Source: Glutamicibacter sp002979865 (lineage in GTDB: Bacteria > Actinomycetota > Actinomycetes > Actinomycetales > Micrococcaceae). From it: DNA of 64,000 bases. The stretch lies in assembly GCF_050030965.1 (NCBI RefSeq), contig NZ_CP188297.1:3534001-3598000 (forward strand), in the 5' to 3' direction. This document shows positions 17,151 to 25,113 of the stretch, piece by piece. Both the position numbers and the translations under genes were made by a program. The notes beneath the pieces are model-generated. The model saw only the letters and a program-made list of their open reading frames with translations, searched no databases and had not been told where the DNA came from. Within the stretch, counting starts at the first letter, position 1. Each line of letters starts with the position of its first letter.

Positions 17151-17555
17151 CTAGTCGCGCGCTGTGCGTGGCCGGTAATCGATCGTTTGGTCCTGGTCTT
17201 CGTGCCAGTCGTGGTCGTCTTCCGTGGTGACCCATGTGGAGTCTTCACGGCGGATGCGAGTAGAAGCTGAGGCGGGCACCCAGAGTGTTGTTCTGGTCCC
17301 GTTGTCTACTCGGCCGAGCTGATTGGTGATCCGGGCGATCATGACTTGGTTACCTCGCCATGCTTCAGCGCGAGCGTGGAACGTTTCGCCGTCCAAGGAG
17401 ACCTCGACGTAAGGGTAACGGTTGGTCGCGTACCTAAACAGCCCCGGCGCGTAAGAATCTTCGTAGTAGTCCACCAAACGATTGTCTCTTAAAAATGGCC
17501 AGCCCCGCCGAGGTGCATTTCGGCAGGGCTGGTTGCGAGTTTTGCGCTGGGCCAT
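17151..17555 (-). CDS. Hypothetical prophage protein
   Basis: 134 aa, basic N-terminus (MAQRKTRNQP, with a Cys) followed by a beta-rich body and an acidic, His-containing tail (EDDHDWHEDQDQT). No known family recognised. The acidic His/Asp tail might bind metal. It forms a leftward pair with the 49-aa gene. Confidence 0.55.
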   Translation of the reverse strand: MAQRKTRNQPCRNAPRRGWPFLRDNRLVDYYEDSYAPGLFRYATNRYPYVEVSLDGETFHARAEAWRGNQVMIARITNQLGRVDNGTRTTLWVPASASTRIRREDSTWVTTEDDHDWHEDQDQTIDYRPRTARD

Positions 17556-17670
17556 GGATCCCCATCCATAGCCCCAAGGACTTTCGTTTCCCCAAAAAAC
17601 TTAAGTCCAGCGTGAAACCTAAACACATGCTAGAACGTTATACCCGTTTATGCATAGGCTTTTCGTGATA

Positions 17671-17711
17671 ATCCATGAATATGGATCATTTATTCAATCC
17701 GGATTCAATCC
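17671..17711. promoter_or_regulatory. Possible operator: palindrome plus direct repeats
   Basis: ATCCAT-GAAT-ATGGAT (17671-17686) is followed by two ATTCAATCC copies (17692 and 17703). They sit just upstream of the candidate promoter for the small RNA, in an otherwise gene-free stretch (17556-18067). Confidence 0.3.
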
Positions 17712-17722
17712 TCGAAAAGGGG

Positions 17723-17752
17723 TTGCATTTCGGCTGGTGCTGTAGATAGAGT
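17723..17752 (+). promoter_or_regulatory. Candidate promoter of the C-rich small RNA
   Basis: TTGCAT (17723-17728) and TAGAGT (17747-17752) with an 18-nt spacer. Transcription would begin near 17760, about 20 nt before the first RNA hairpin. Confidence 0.45.
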
Positions 17753-17759
17753 CTGCACT

Positions 17760-17872
17760 GGTACGATTTCTACCTTCTAACGACTAGTCAGGCGATAAAT
17801 CACTTTCCCCCAAGAATGGATTTATACTAGTCGAACCCGTCAGCATCCCCCAAGTGCTGGCGGGTTGCCTAT
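17760..17872 (+). ncRNA. Small RNA with two C-rich loops, 6C-RNA-like
   Basis: Two consecutive hairpins carry the identical loop sequence TCCCCCAAG. Hairpin 1 pairs CGACTAGT (17781-17788) with ACTAGTCG (17826-17833) and ATAAATC (17795-17801) with GATTTAT (17819-17825), loop around 17802-17818. Hairpin 2 pairs 17834-17845 with 17855-17866 (12 bp, one G.U) around loop 17846-17854 and can act as the terminator. Two stem-loops with runs of C in the loops are the hallmark of the actinobacterial 6C RNA, which pairs with G-rich target mRNA. Each loop here has five C, not six. No ORF fits the region. Confidence 0.6.
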
Positions 17873-18067
17873 TTAAGCCAGAAACGCCCTATCCTCAATT
17901 GATGGTAGGCGTACCCTGGCGCGCAACGAGTCAAGTTCTCGAATCGGGGATAAGAACTCGCCGGTCGGCACGGAATGATTGTGGCGTATAGCCCATGCTG
18001 GTCAAATTCCAAGGTTCGGTTGGTATGCTGAAGTTTCCAACTACACGTGGCAAGCGGAAGGAATGGC

Positions 18068-18286
18068 ATGAAAAATCGTAGAAACGAATTCGGATTCACG
18101 ACTTCGCTGTCCCGCCCTGCAATCGTCTCGAAGAATCGACGTCGCTCAACTGAAGCAGAGCAGGACAACAATGTCGACGGTGTTCCAGAGAATTTCAATG
18201 ACTTCCTGAAAATCACCCACGCCAACACCTTGTCTTCCGAAACCCGTGAAAAGCTGGCCAGGCTCGAACCTAAGTTCAAGTTCTAA
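18068..18286 (+). CDS. Small protein upstream of GNAT gene
   Basis: 72 aa, start at the ATG at 18068 with GGAAGGAA about 6 nt upstream. Basic N-terminal half (KNRRNE, KNRRRS) and a C-terminal half predicted helical (FNDFLKITHANTLSSETREKLARL). The next gene, a GNAT-domain protein, begins 12 nt after its stop. The size, charge and position would fit an antitoxin or an accessory partner, but no antitoxin family is recognised, so this is inference. Confidence 0.55.
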   Translation: MKNRRNEFGFTTSLSRPAIVSKNRRRSTEAEQDNNVDGVPENFNDFLKITHANTLSSETREKLARLEPKFKF

Positions 18287-18297
18287 CCGCTGCCTGA

Positions 18298-19332
18298 ATG
18301 CTGACTTGGTATGACGCAGAATTCAAGCATCACGCTGATCTGCAAAAATTCACCTGTGCTCCTTTCACACTGCAAAAAGCAAAGAAGGAGCAAAAAAGGA
18401 CTGGGAGTATCGACGCGGCTGGCATCAAGGTCTGGGCCTCCTTCGTCCAAGGATGTATCCGGAACCTCCGTCCGCCAGCCTCCGACTCAGACACCATCCT
18501 TCTGGGGCGCACAAAAGGCGATGGCGATCTAGCCGCGATTTACCATGCCACAGACTTATCGTGGGAAAACCAGACACTACTCGCAGCACTGAACCTCATA
18601 GGCGTTGGCTCTAAACACCAAGGACGACGTTTGGGACAACACACGCTTGAAAGGTTCTTCGAAGACCTCGGCAATCGGGCGCGGAACCTCGGCTGCACAC
18701 GGATAGAAATCACGGCAACCGTCCATGACAGCAATGCCGAAAGCCATGGCCTGATCAAAAGAAACGGTTGGGTGAAGCTTCACCCTGCGCCTCGCCTGCG
18801 TGACTGCACTGTATGGGGCATTTCAGGCCAGCTGGATCCAGAACGCCCGCTGCCAAAGAGTGAGCTTCCATTGCCCCTCGTTGAAGCTGACGAAGCCGAC
18901 CTCATCGCGCACATTTTCCCTGATGGCGGGCCAACACCTGAAACCCCTCTCGGCACAGCTCTGCTGTGGCAATCTGCGATTCTTAATCTAGAAAATGACG
19001 AAGAAGCTGAACGAGAAATTGCTCTTTCAAATTTCCAGTATCTGGCCTTCGACCCAGACGTGTGGGGCGAGATTAGCGAGCTGCCCCAACTCTTGAAGGG
19101 TTGGGCGCTGATGAGCAACATTATTGACAGTGAAACCCATCCTGGCGTAGTGGCCTATGCCAAAATGATCCCCGATACAGGCAAAAACATGAAGGCATTC
19201 AGCGATGCACCGCTTTATAACTTCCTAGTCATTACCCTCCTCTTCGATAATGAGCAAGGCTATTGGAAAGTCTGGTCGACAAGCGAAAATTGGGCTCCGA
19301 CAGCAAGTAGGGTGCTTGGACTCGAAGAATAG
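18298..19332 (+). CDS. GNAT-domain acetyltransferase with extra C-terminal domain
   Basis: 344 aa. Residues about 45-155 look like a GNAT N-acetyltransferase: the acetyl-CoA pyrophosphate-binding motif is at HQGRRLGQHTL (107-117), followed by the helix and RIEITATVHDSNAESHGLIKRNGW typical of GNAT motif B. The C-terminal half (about 200-344) is acidic and of unknown fold. Codons are less GC-biased than in the structural genes. It ends in front of a terminator facing the lysis genes. Acceptor substrate unknown. Confidence 0.7.
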   Translation: MLTWYDAEFKHHADLQKFTCAPFTLQKAKKEQKRTGSIDAAGIKVWASFVQGCIRNLRPPASDSDTILLGRTKGDGDLAAIYHATDLSWENQTLLAALNLIGVGSKHQGRRLGQHTLERFFEDLGNRARNLGCTRIEITATVHDSNAESHGLIKRNGWVKLHPAPRLRDCTVWGISGQLDPERPLPKSELPLPLVEADEADLIAHIFPDGGPTPETPLGTALLWQSAILNLENDEEAEREIALSNFQYLAFDPDVWGEISELPQLLKGWALMSNIIDSETHPGVVAYAKMIPDTGKNMKAFSDAPLYNFLVITLLFDNEQGYWKVWSTSENWAPTASRVLGLEE

Positions 19333-19335
19333 AAA

Positions 19336-19396
19336 AACCATCCCACCCTATGCAAGGTGGGACGGTTGATCATTTTCCTGGCGTCACGAAAATGAT
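19336..19396. terminator. Terminator region between GNAT gene and late operon
   Basis: Hairpin 1 pairs AACCATCCCACC with GGTGGGACGGTT (19336-19367, one mismatch). Hairpin 2 pairs ATCATTTTC (19369-19377) with GAAAATGAT (19388-19396). Together they separate the rightward accessory genes from the leftward late operon. Confidence 0.6.
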
Positions 19397-19407
19397 GGTG
19401 ACATGGG

Positions 19408-19752
19408 TTATTCCTGCTGGCCGTTCGGGTCGGGGTCTTGTTCGGTAACGACGTGGTAAATACCCGACTTGGACACCTGCAGGTCAGACGCGTTACCAGC
19501 GGAATACGAATCCGGGGACTTGGCCCAGCCGAGCAGCCAGCCGATCTTCGGGCTGACGTACGTCTCGAAGAGGCGCACGGCCACGTAATAGGCCGTGGTC
19601 AGCAGCAGGGTCAGCACGGTGTTGAGCAGACCCTCGAACTCCGGGTCCAGCGGGATGCTGGTGCTGGCGAAGAATCCGAGTACTGCGCCGACGATGATTG
19701 GCACGACGGTCCGGACGATGGAGGCCCACAGGGCCGCGAATGCTTGGGACAT
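19408..19752 (-). CDS. Phage holin
   Basis: 114 aa with two hydrophobic segments (about 12-32 and 42-62: VPIIVGAVLGFF and VLTLLLTTAYYVAVRL) and a charged C-terminal tail. Placed directly after the endolysin, whose stop overlaps its start as TAATG. Size, topology and position indicate the holin that forms membrane lesions and lets the endolysin reach the wall. An in-frame ATG two codons upstream (19758) is an alternative start. Last gene of the late operon. Confidence 0.75.
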   Translation of the reverse strand: MSQAFAALWASIVRTVVPIIVGAVLGFFASTSIPLDPEFEGLLNTVLTLLLTTAYYVAVRLFETYVSPKIGWLLGWAKSPDSYSAGNASDLQVSKSGIYHVVTEQDPDPNGQQE

Positions 19753-21140
19753 TACCATGCACCAACTTTCTTGAGGTTGCTAATGAGGTTCTTCTCGGTC
19801 CAGCGGTTGCGCTTGAGCACGTCCGCCTTGAGACGGTTGGTGGCTTTGCCAATCCAGCCGTCCGCCTTGACATCGGTGATGCCGGCGCTGTGCTTCATGC
19901 TGTTCAAAGCACGCTGCAGGCGCTTGTTGTACTCGTAGACGTCCTGGGTGAGCGGGCCCCAGTATCCGTCCTGGTCAAGTCCGTGGTGCTTCTGGAAAGC
20001 CTTGACGCCGGCTTCCTGCTTCGGTCCGTCCACGCCGTCTGCGTATCCCACGTCTAGGCCCATCGTGGTGAGCGCGAGCTGGATCGCCTCGTTGTCCGCT
20101 TTCGAATTTCCGCTCTTGGCCGGCTTCGGCTTGGGAGTGGATGCAACGGGGGTTACCGAGTCGCTGGTGAGCGGCTTGGTCTTGCCCACGATGACGCCTT
20201 TGCCCTTGAGCCATCCCTCCGGGTCGAAGTAGTTGCCGTACCCGGTGCCGTTCTCACGGACACCGAAGTGCAGGTGCACACCAGTCACGTTGCCGGTATC
20301 GCCAGTGCGCCCGATCAGCTGGCCGGCCTTGACCCGCTGGCCTTCCTTCACATAGATCTTCGACAGGTGCCCGTAGTTTGTGCGGATCCGGTCGGCGCCG
20401 TTCTTGTCCTTGAGGATGCCGTGGTCCAGGACGATGATCATCCCGGAGTGCCCAGCAAGGACCGCCCCGCGGCCTGGGCCGCCGGTCTCTTCGACGACAC
20501 CGTCAGCGACGGCGTACACTTCGGTCTTGTCGCCTACGTTCGGGCCTGCCCAGTCGGTGCCCATGTGCTGCCGTCCGCGGCCTATGCCGTCGAATCCGTC
20601 AGTTCGGTAAACGCCCACCGGCAGGGGGCTGGAAAACTTGGTCACGGTACTCTTCTCCTTCTTCTTCGCTGTTGGCTTGCTGCTCGGTTCGGTGAGGTCG
20701 AGGAATTCTTCCCACCGACCTGCGAGACGCATCTCGGACGGGCAGTTCTTACCGGTCCATTCGAAGTGCTGTTTCACGTCCGAGCGTGAGAGTTTGTGCT
20801 TGATCCGCCAGTCACGGACAACGCCGGCAGCACGTTTGAACGCTGCGTCATAGTCGCCGTCCTCGTTCACGCAGATCTCAACGGCCAGCGAGGTCTCGTT
20901 GGGTTCGCGGGTTCCGCCGTGCCAGCACTGGGCAGTGTCCGGGTATGAGCGGATCGCCTCAGTGTCGTCTACTTGCACGTGCCAGGACGCTTGCCGTGCA
21001 CCACCGTTGCTCTGCAGGTTGGCGTGGGCTTCAGCGTCAGCGCCCGGATCCGTATTGGCTGTTTCGTGGACGGTCACGCTCAAGCACGAGTTGATGCCGT
21101 CGTAAATCCTGTCGTCATGTTCGACCAATTGGCTCTTCAA
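19752..21140 (-). CDS. Three-domain endolysin (amidase, M23 peptidase, PG-binding)
   Basis: 462 aa. Domain 1 (about 1-150) is an amidase_2/PGRP-type N-acetylmuramoyl-L-alanine amidase: His25 in VTVHETANT, the SWH motif and NCPSEMR near 135. Domain 2 (about 190-315) is an M23/LytM-type endopeptidase with RQHMGTDW and HLHFG zinc motifs. Domain 3 (about 345-460) is a peptidoglycan-binding domain with GLDVGYADGVDGP and DGYWGPLT. Two different cleavage activities in one lysin are unusual but known in actinophages. The TTG start at 21140 lies after a hairpin that contains its Shine-Dalgarno. Confidence 0.9.
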   Translation of the reverse strand: MKSQLVEHDDRIYDGINSCLSVTVHETANTDPGADAEAHANLQSNGGARQASWHVQVDDTEAIRSYPDTAQCWHGGTREPNETSLAVEICVNEDGDYDAAFKRAAGVVRDWRIKHKLSRSDVKQHFEWTGKNCPSEMRLAGRWEEFLDLTEPSSKPTAKKKEKSTVTKFSSPLPVGVYRTDGFDGIGRGRQHMGTDWAGPNVGDKTEVYAVADGVVEETGGPGRGAVLAGHSGMIIVLDHGILKDKNGADRIRTNYGHLSKIYVKEGQRVKAGQLIGRTGDTGNVTGVHLHFGVRENGTGYGNYFDPEGWLKGKGVIVGKTKPLTSDSVTPVASTPKPKPAKSGNSKADNEAIQLALTTMGLDVGYADGVDGPKQEAGVKAFQKHHGLDQDGYWGPLTQDVYEYNKRLQRALNSMKHSAGITDVKADGWIGKATNRLKADVLKRNRWTEKNLISNLKKVGAW

Positions 21141-21147
21141 AACGGAA

Positions 21148-21185
21148 GCACCCTCCTTCGTGGTTGGATTCCACTAGGAGGGTGC
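21148..21185 (-). promoter_or_regulatory. Hairpin hiding the endolysin Shine-Dalgarno
   Basis: GCACCCTCCT and AGGAGGGTGC form a perfect 10-bp stem with an 18-nt loop. On the minus strand the second arm holds AGGAGGG, the only good ribosome-binding site for the TTG start at 21140 (10 nt apart). A T-rich TTCCGTTTTG follows, so it might also attenuate transcription. Confidence 0.55.
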
Positions 21186-21214
21186 GCCATATCGGGGTTA
21201 GTTTGTGGGAAGGG

Positions 21215-22321
21215 TCAGCTGTGCGTGACGCCCAAGGTGTCTTGTTCGCCCCATCGTTTGGCCTTAGCTTCAAGTTCGCCCCATGTGCTGCCGGCGGCCG
21301 CTTCCCATTGGTCCCATGTAGCGACGAGCTCAACGATCTCGATGACGTGCCCGGCGGGAATCACTCGGGTTCGCCTGATGTTCGCTGCCAGCGCGGAGAG
21401 GTCATTGTTGGGAACCTCGGTGAAGTTCACACGGATTAGGATGGTATGTGGTTTGGCGGGGTGTGGGCTGACGAGCACGGTTTTGTCGCCGGAAAGCCAG
21501 GGGCGCACGATTCCGGCAATGGCTTTGCGAGACCCGAGTCCGGCAAGACCATTCTCCTGCGTGTTTTTGATGAGTTCACGCAGGTCGGCTGGCGGCAGGA
21601 TTCGGTACACGTTTCGGTTGATGCCGGCCATTTGCGCTAGCCATGCCAGGGAATCGTCTGGGCAGATCTCGGGGTTCGTGTAATGCCCGTCCCAGAGGTC
21701 GTCGGAGAGTTGACGGTACTGACCGCCGATCTGCCCGATGCCGTCCATGAACCGCAGCAGCGGGTGGAACGTTCCGGTCAAGTTGGCGCCAGGGAGTTCC
21801 TCGTAGGTAATTTGACGGCGCGAGACGTTGATTGCCTTGATGATGGGCTTGCTGTCGGGCACCGGATCGCCTGCAAAGTGACCCTTCAGAACCGTCTGAT
21901 TAACAACAATGAATTGCCCGGTTCGGGGCGGGTAGAACCAGCCTTCGACAAGTATCGGGCCATCTACCGTAGCTGCATCTTCACCGTTTAGCGGGATATA
22001 CCCGCCGTAGCCATGCTCAGTAATCTCTTGCACGCCGATGCCGACTTCACCGCCGGGAACCGCGCCCGCCTCCAACCAAATCTGGTAGTGGACTTTCAGC
22101 CCTGGAGGGCTTTCGAATTGCTGGAAAACGGTTGTTATTGCTGGACCATCGTAGTTTTTTGTCCAGCCGCCGGCTTCGGTCATGTCAAAAGGTGACGCGT
22201 TGAGTCCGTCCCAAACCTTCAGTAGTGGGTTTTTCTGGGCGGCATCCAGGTTCTGGTACGCCTGCGGAAGAGTCTCAAACCAGTCGATGGTCCACGAGTG
22301 AATGTTATCTGGGTAGCTCAT
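21215..22321 (-). CDS. Baseplate/tail protein I-like (P2 gpI family) with insert
   Basis: 368 aa. The C-terminal part (about 190-340) matches the phage tail protein I pattern (LLRFMDGIGQIGGQYRQLSD, then LAWLAQMAGI, REL.. .KNTQENGLAGLGSR). The N-terminal 45 residues (LPQAYQNLD) also fit. Between them is about 130 extra residues, predicted beta-rich (GLKVHYQIWLEAG, VEGWFYPPRTG), likely a carbohydrate-binding or other beta-sandwich insert. The start overlaps the gpJ stop (ATGA). Found directly after gpJ as in P2. Confidence 0.8.
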   Translation of the reverse strand: MSYPDNIHSWTIDWFETLPQAYQNLDAAQKNPLLKVWDGLNASPFDMTEAGGWTKNYDGPAITTVFQQFESPPGLKVHYQIWLEAGAVPGGEVGIGVQEITEHGYGGYIPLNGEDAATVDGPILVEGWFYPPRTGQFIVVNQTVLKGHFAGDPVPDSKPIIKAINVSRRQITYEELPGANLTGTFHPLLRFMDGIGQIGGQYRQLSDDLWDGHYTNPEICPDDSLAWLAQMAGINRNVYRILPPADLRELIKNTQENGLAGLGSRKAIAGIVRPWLSGDKTVLVSPHPAKPHTILIRVNFTEVPNNDLSALAANIRRTRVIPAGHVIEIVELVATWDQWEAAAGSTWGELEAKAKRWGEQDTLGVTHS

Positions 22322-23460
22322 TGGAAGTTCACCGTCACAGTTCCAAGTCGCGGAAGGGGCGCATCGCCAGGCAAATTGATAGTCGGATTAGTGGAGATGA
22401 CCGCCCTCACCGCTGGGAATTCGTAGAGTTTGCCGATGATCGCGTTGGCATCCACAGTGGGCGACCAGTCCCACCTCGTTGGATTCAGCCAATCTGCAAG
22501 GCCCGCCTGTATTTCAGCGGTCGCAGCGGCCGCAAGATACCCTGGCGCCCGCCGGACCGTGCACGTGATGTTCACCGTGGTGATCGTTGGAGGGATCACG
22601 TGGATGCTCAGCGACGCCAACGCTTGAGCTTCAAGATCCTCCCGGATGGATTCCATCACCTCCGCGGACAACGGATCACCAAGGTCGCCCACCACAGCTA
22701 CCGTGACGTGCCCCGCAACTGGCGACTTCGGTGAGCCTGCTGGGTCGAACAAATCCAAGGTGATTGCTCGCTCCACACGCGGATCGGATAGGACCGAGTC
22801 AGTAAAGTTGTCCGGAATGACGAGTGTCGAATTCAGTCGCGACAAGACAGCTGCAGCACGGGCCTGGAAGTCTTCGTCCTCTTCCTCGCCTTCACCCCCA
22901 CTAGTGGCCATCGACACGGTCACTTCATCAACGAACGCAAGCGGGTCAACCACTTCCAACACTGCGCCTTCGGGAATGCCGTTGCTTTCAATTCCGGACT
23001 CTTCCGCTTCGATCCTCGCAGTACCGAATAAGGATTCCTGGGTGACGATCTCCACCTGTTCGATGGTGAGGAAATCCACGGTCTCATCCGTGTCCTCCAA
23101 CGTGTACCGGAGGCGAGTACCTGCGGGAATGGATTGCAACGGTGCCGACGAGGATACTTGGAACCGTACTTGCCCTTCGGCCAAGTAGCCGTTGTGCCGG
23201 GTGACACCGTATAGGCCCATGAGCTGTTCGACGATTTGCGACGGCAGGACCTGCAACGCAAGCGCTTCCACACCCAAGATCAACGCCAATGATTCGAGCA
23301 ACACGAGCTCGGTGTTCGATTCGCGAGGCAGCCACTCCGGCAAAGCGACCTGCGCGTGAGCAACAGCCGTGTTCACCAGGTCCTGCTCTCCCCCGTATTC
23401 GAGCAGGGAAAGGTTCTCAAGTTCGGGGATGCTCGTATCTTCTGGGAATTCAATGCTCAT
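22318..23460 (-). CDS. Baseplate J-like protein
   Basis: 380 aa. Characteristic gpJ sequence: LALILGVEALALQVLPSQIV, GVTRHNGYLAEGQVRF, PAGTRLRY, then EDEDFQARAAAVLSRLNS and a C-terminal region with PGYLAAAATAEIQAGLADWL. gpJ forms the baseplate wedge of contractile tails. Between the gp25-like and I-like genes, the same W-J-I order as phage P2, with 1- to 4-nt overlaps. Confidence 0.93.
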   Translation of the reverse strand: MSIEFPEDTSIPELENLSLLEYGGEQDLVNTAVAHAQVALPEWLPRESNTELVLLESLALILGVEALALQVLPSQIVEQLMGLYGVTRHNGYLAEGQVRFQVSSSAPLQSIPAGTRLRYTLEDTDETVDFLTIEQVEIVTQESLFGTARIEAEESGIESNGIPEGAVLEVVDPLAFVDEVTVSMATSGGEGEEEDEDFQARAAAVLSRLNSTLVIPDNFTDSVLSDPRVERAITLDLFDPAGSPKSPVAGHVTVAVVGDLGDPLSAEVMESIREDLEAQALASLSIHVIPPTITTVNITCTVRRAPGYLAAAATAEIQAGLADWLNPTRWDWSPTVDANAIIGKLYEFPAVRAVISTNPTINLPGDAPLPRLGTVTVNFQ

Positions 23461-23816
23461 TATTCGTCGTCCCCTTCCTCTTCCAGCGGGTCAGTGTCTG
23501 GTTCTTCGCGTTCCCATTCGACTTGGACTGCCGCGCGCCCGCCAGGTTCCGGCAGCACGGTCGTATCGGTAATCATGATGTCTTCGAACCCATAGGTGGT
23601 AAGTGCTGACTGGATATCAGCGTCTATGGCTACGTCACCGATTGCGAGGCCCACAGGGTCAGTGACACCGAACCCGGGCGATAGTGGCCGTTCCCCAATA
23701 TCAGTGAGGACTATGGCGGCGATAGCATCATTGATTTCTTGGTCAGATCCATACGCTGCAGTGGCCACCTGTCCGGAAGGTGTGAGTCGGAATGGGAATC
23801 GGATTGTGCCGCTCAT
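23460..23816 (-). CDS. GPW/gp25-like baseplate wedge protein
   Basis: 118 aa. The fold is recognised by IRFPFRLTPSGQVATA at the start, ERPLSPGFG in the middle and DVAIDADIQSALTTYGF, all matching the gp25/gpW lysozyme-like wedge family that seeds the sheath. Ends in an acidic tail (EEEGDDE). Overlaps its neighbours by 1-4 nt. Confidence 0.88.
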   Translation of the reverse strand: MSGTIRFPFRLTPSGQVATAAYGSDQEINDAIAAIVLTDIGERPLSPGFGVTDPVGLAIGDVAIDADIQSALTTYGFEDIMITDTTVLPEPGGRAAVQVEWEREEPDTDPLEEEGDDE

Positions 23817-24169
23817 AGGTCCTCACGAATATCATCAGGGATTTCTTTGGGGTCGATGTGGTATCGGCTGACCCATGCTCGGACGACGTGGACGAGTCGC
23901 CAGTATTTGCGGGTGATCACTTCGAGTCGTGCTTCGAGGTCACTGACGCGGGTACGGAGAGATGCTAGGTCGGTGCGGAGCGTTTCGACAGTGGTTTTTA
24001 GTACTTCAAAGTCCAACTTCTTCTTCTCAATTTCACTATCGTTTTGCTCGGTAACTAGCTGGACTTTGTGCTGACCTTTGTCGCCTTTGCGCTTCACCCA
24101 GTGCCCGTAGATCACCCCTACGAGGGCGATAAGGCCACCGATGATGGTACCCAGTAATAGGTCACTCAT
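23813..24169 (-). CDS. Membrane-anchored coiled-coil protein in tail operon
   Basis: 118 aa. One N-terminal membrane segment (LLLGTIIGGLIALVGVIYG, about 4-22), a basic stretch, then a long heptad-repeat coiled coil (about 48-90) and a charged tail. It resembles spanin/holin-associated proteins of some actinophages, or a signal-anchor protein. Its place between the fibre and gp25 genes, away from the lysis cassette, is odd. Function unknown. Confidence 0.6.
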   Translation of the reverse strand: MSDLLLGTIIGGLIALVGVIYGHWVKRKGDKGQHKVQLVTEQNDSEIEKKKLDFEVLKTTVETLRTDLASLRTRVSDLEARLEVITRKYWRLVHVVRAWVSRYHIDPKEIPDDIREDL

Positions 24170-25071
24170 CTTTTCGCGAACCGTATACCGTCAAGATGAA
24201 CAATTTTGTTTACGGTTTGCAGGTTCCTGATCTTCGTTCCAGCGCTGTCCGCGCCAAGGGCTACGGAGCCGGCGCCACCCGGAGGAGCCTCCGCGAAGGT
24301 ACTGGCGGTCACGGCGAGAGTTTTTGTGTATTGCCCGATGCTCATGCCGGACGGCAACGTGAAAACGGTCCCCATGTTTGTTGGGGCTTCGAAGATGCTG
24401 ATGTAGCCTTTGAGCTCGATCATGCCGTTGTTGATGCGTGCTTGTGCCCGGCCAGTGCCGCTTATTGCGGTTGTCCAGCCGGTTCCAAGGATGAGGTCAG
24501 TCCAGGCGCCGGGGCTTACTGTAGCAATTTCCTCCATCATCGTTTCGTAGCGTACTGCGTGCCCGTTTTGCCTATAGATACCTTGGAGTCTGACGCTTTC
24601 GAAGTAGACGGAGCCGACGCTGTCTCGTTTGACGAGCCTGTTCGCGGAGTCACTTGTTGTTGTCCCGGCTGTTGCTTCGTCGAGAAATGTTTTGTCTGTG
24701 GAGGACATTGCGCCTGCAGCTGTTTTTGTGGCGACGGGAAGGTTGTGGGTGTGGTCGGCGCGTGCTGCACGCTGGCTAGTGCCTTCTGATGCTGTGCCCG
24801 CGGCTACTACGTTGGACGGTGTTACGGCGCCGACGCTACCAAGTTCGGCCCATTCGGTGCCGATGTTTACGGAAAGTCGCCGGGTGGATTCTTCGACCCA
24901 GAATCGTAGCCCGGCGGACGGTGCTGGACGCGATGATAGCGGCCCGATACCGAGTCCGGGGATTTGGTTGATCTTGTCGATCATTTGGTTGTGGCCGGTA
25001 CGCCCCGGGATAGGGTCAGTACCCGCCGTGTACTTTTTCAGCCCGTGGGGCGTGGTCTCTTCAACAGCCAT
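24166..25071 (-). CDS. Tail fibre protein
   Basis: 301 aa. The N-terminal portion probably docks to the baseplate (LKKYTAGTDPIPGRTGHNQMI). The middle has the fibre-type segment TASEGTSQRAARADHTHNLP and a DHTHNLP motif common in fibre shafts. The C-terminal ~100 residues form a beta-rich receptor-binding-like domain with NNGMIELKGYISI, VFTLPSGMS and VHLDGIRFAKR. Start taken at the ATG at 25071; a TTG at 25086 is possible. 42 bp after the last of six short receptor-binding-like genes. Confidence 0.8.
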   Translation of the reverse strand: MAVEETTPHGLKKYTAGTDPIPGRTGHNQMIDKINQIPGLGIGPLSSRPAPSAGLRFWVEESTRRLSVNIGTEWAELGSVGAVTPSNVVAAGTASEGTSQRAARADHTHNLPVATKTAAGAMSSTDKTFLDEATAGTTTSDSANRLVKRDSVGSVYFESVRLQGIYRQNGHAVRYETMMEEIATVSPGAWTDLILGTGWTTAISGTGRAQARINNGMIELKGYISIFEAPTNMGTVFTLPSGMSIGQYTKTLAVTASTFAEAPPGGAGSVALGADSAGTKIRNLQTVNKIVHLDGIRFAKR

Positions 25072-25113
25072 GCGCCTAGGGTGCAAGAAACCGGCGGCCG
25101 CGTGTGGGAGGAG

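Noticed and set aside
17869..18279. Leftward 136-codon frame opposite the 72-aa gene
   Set aside because: Competes with the rightward gene, which has a good Shine-Dalgarno and is followed closely by the GNAT gene.
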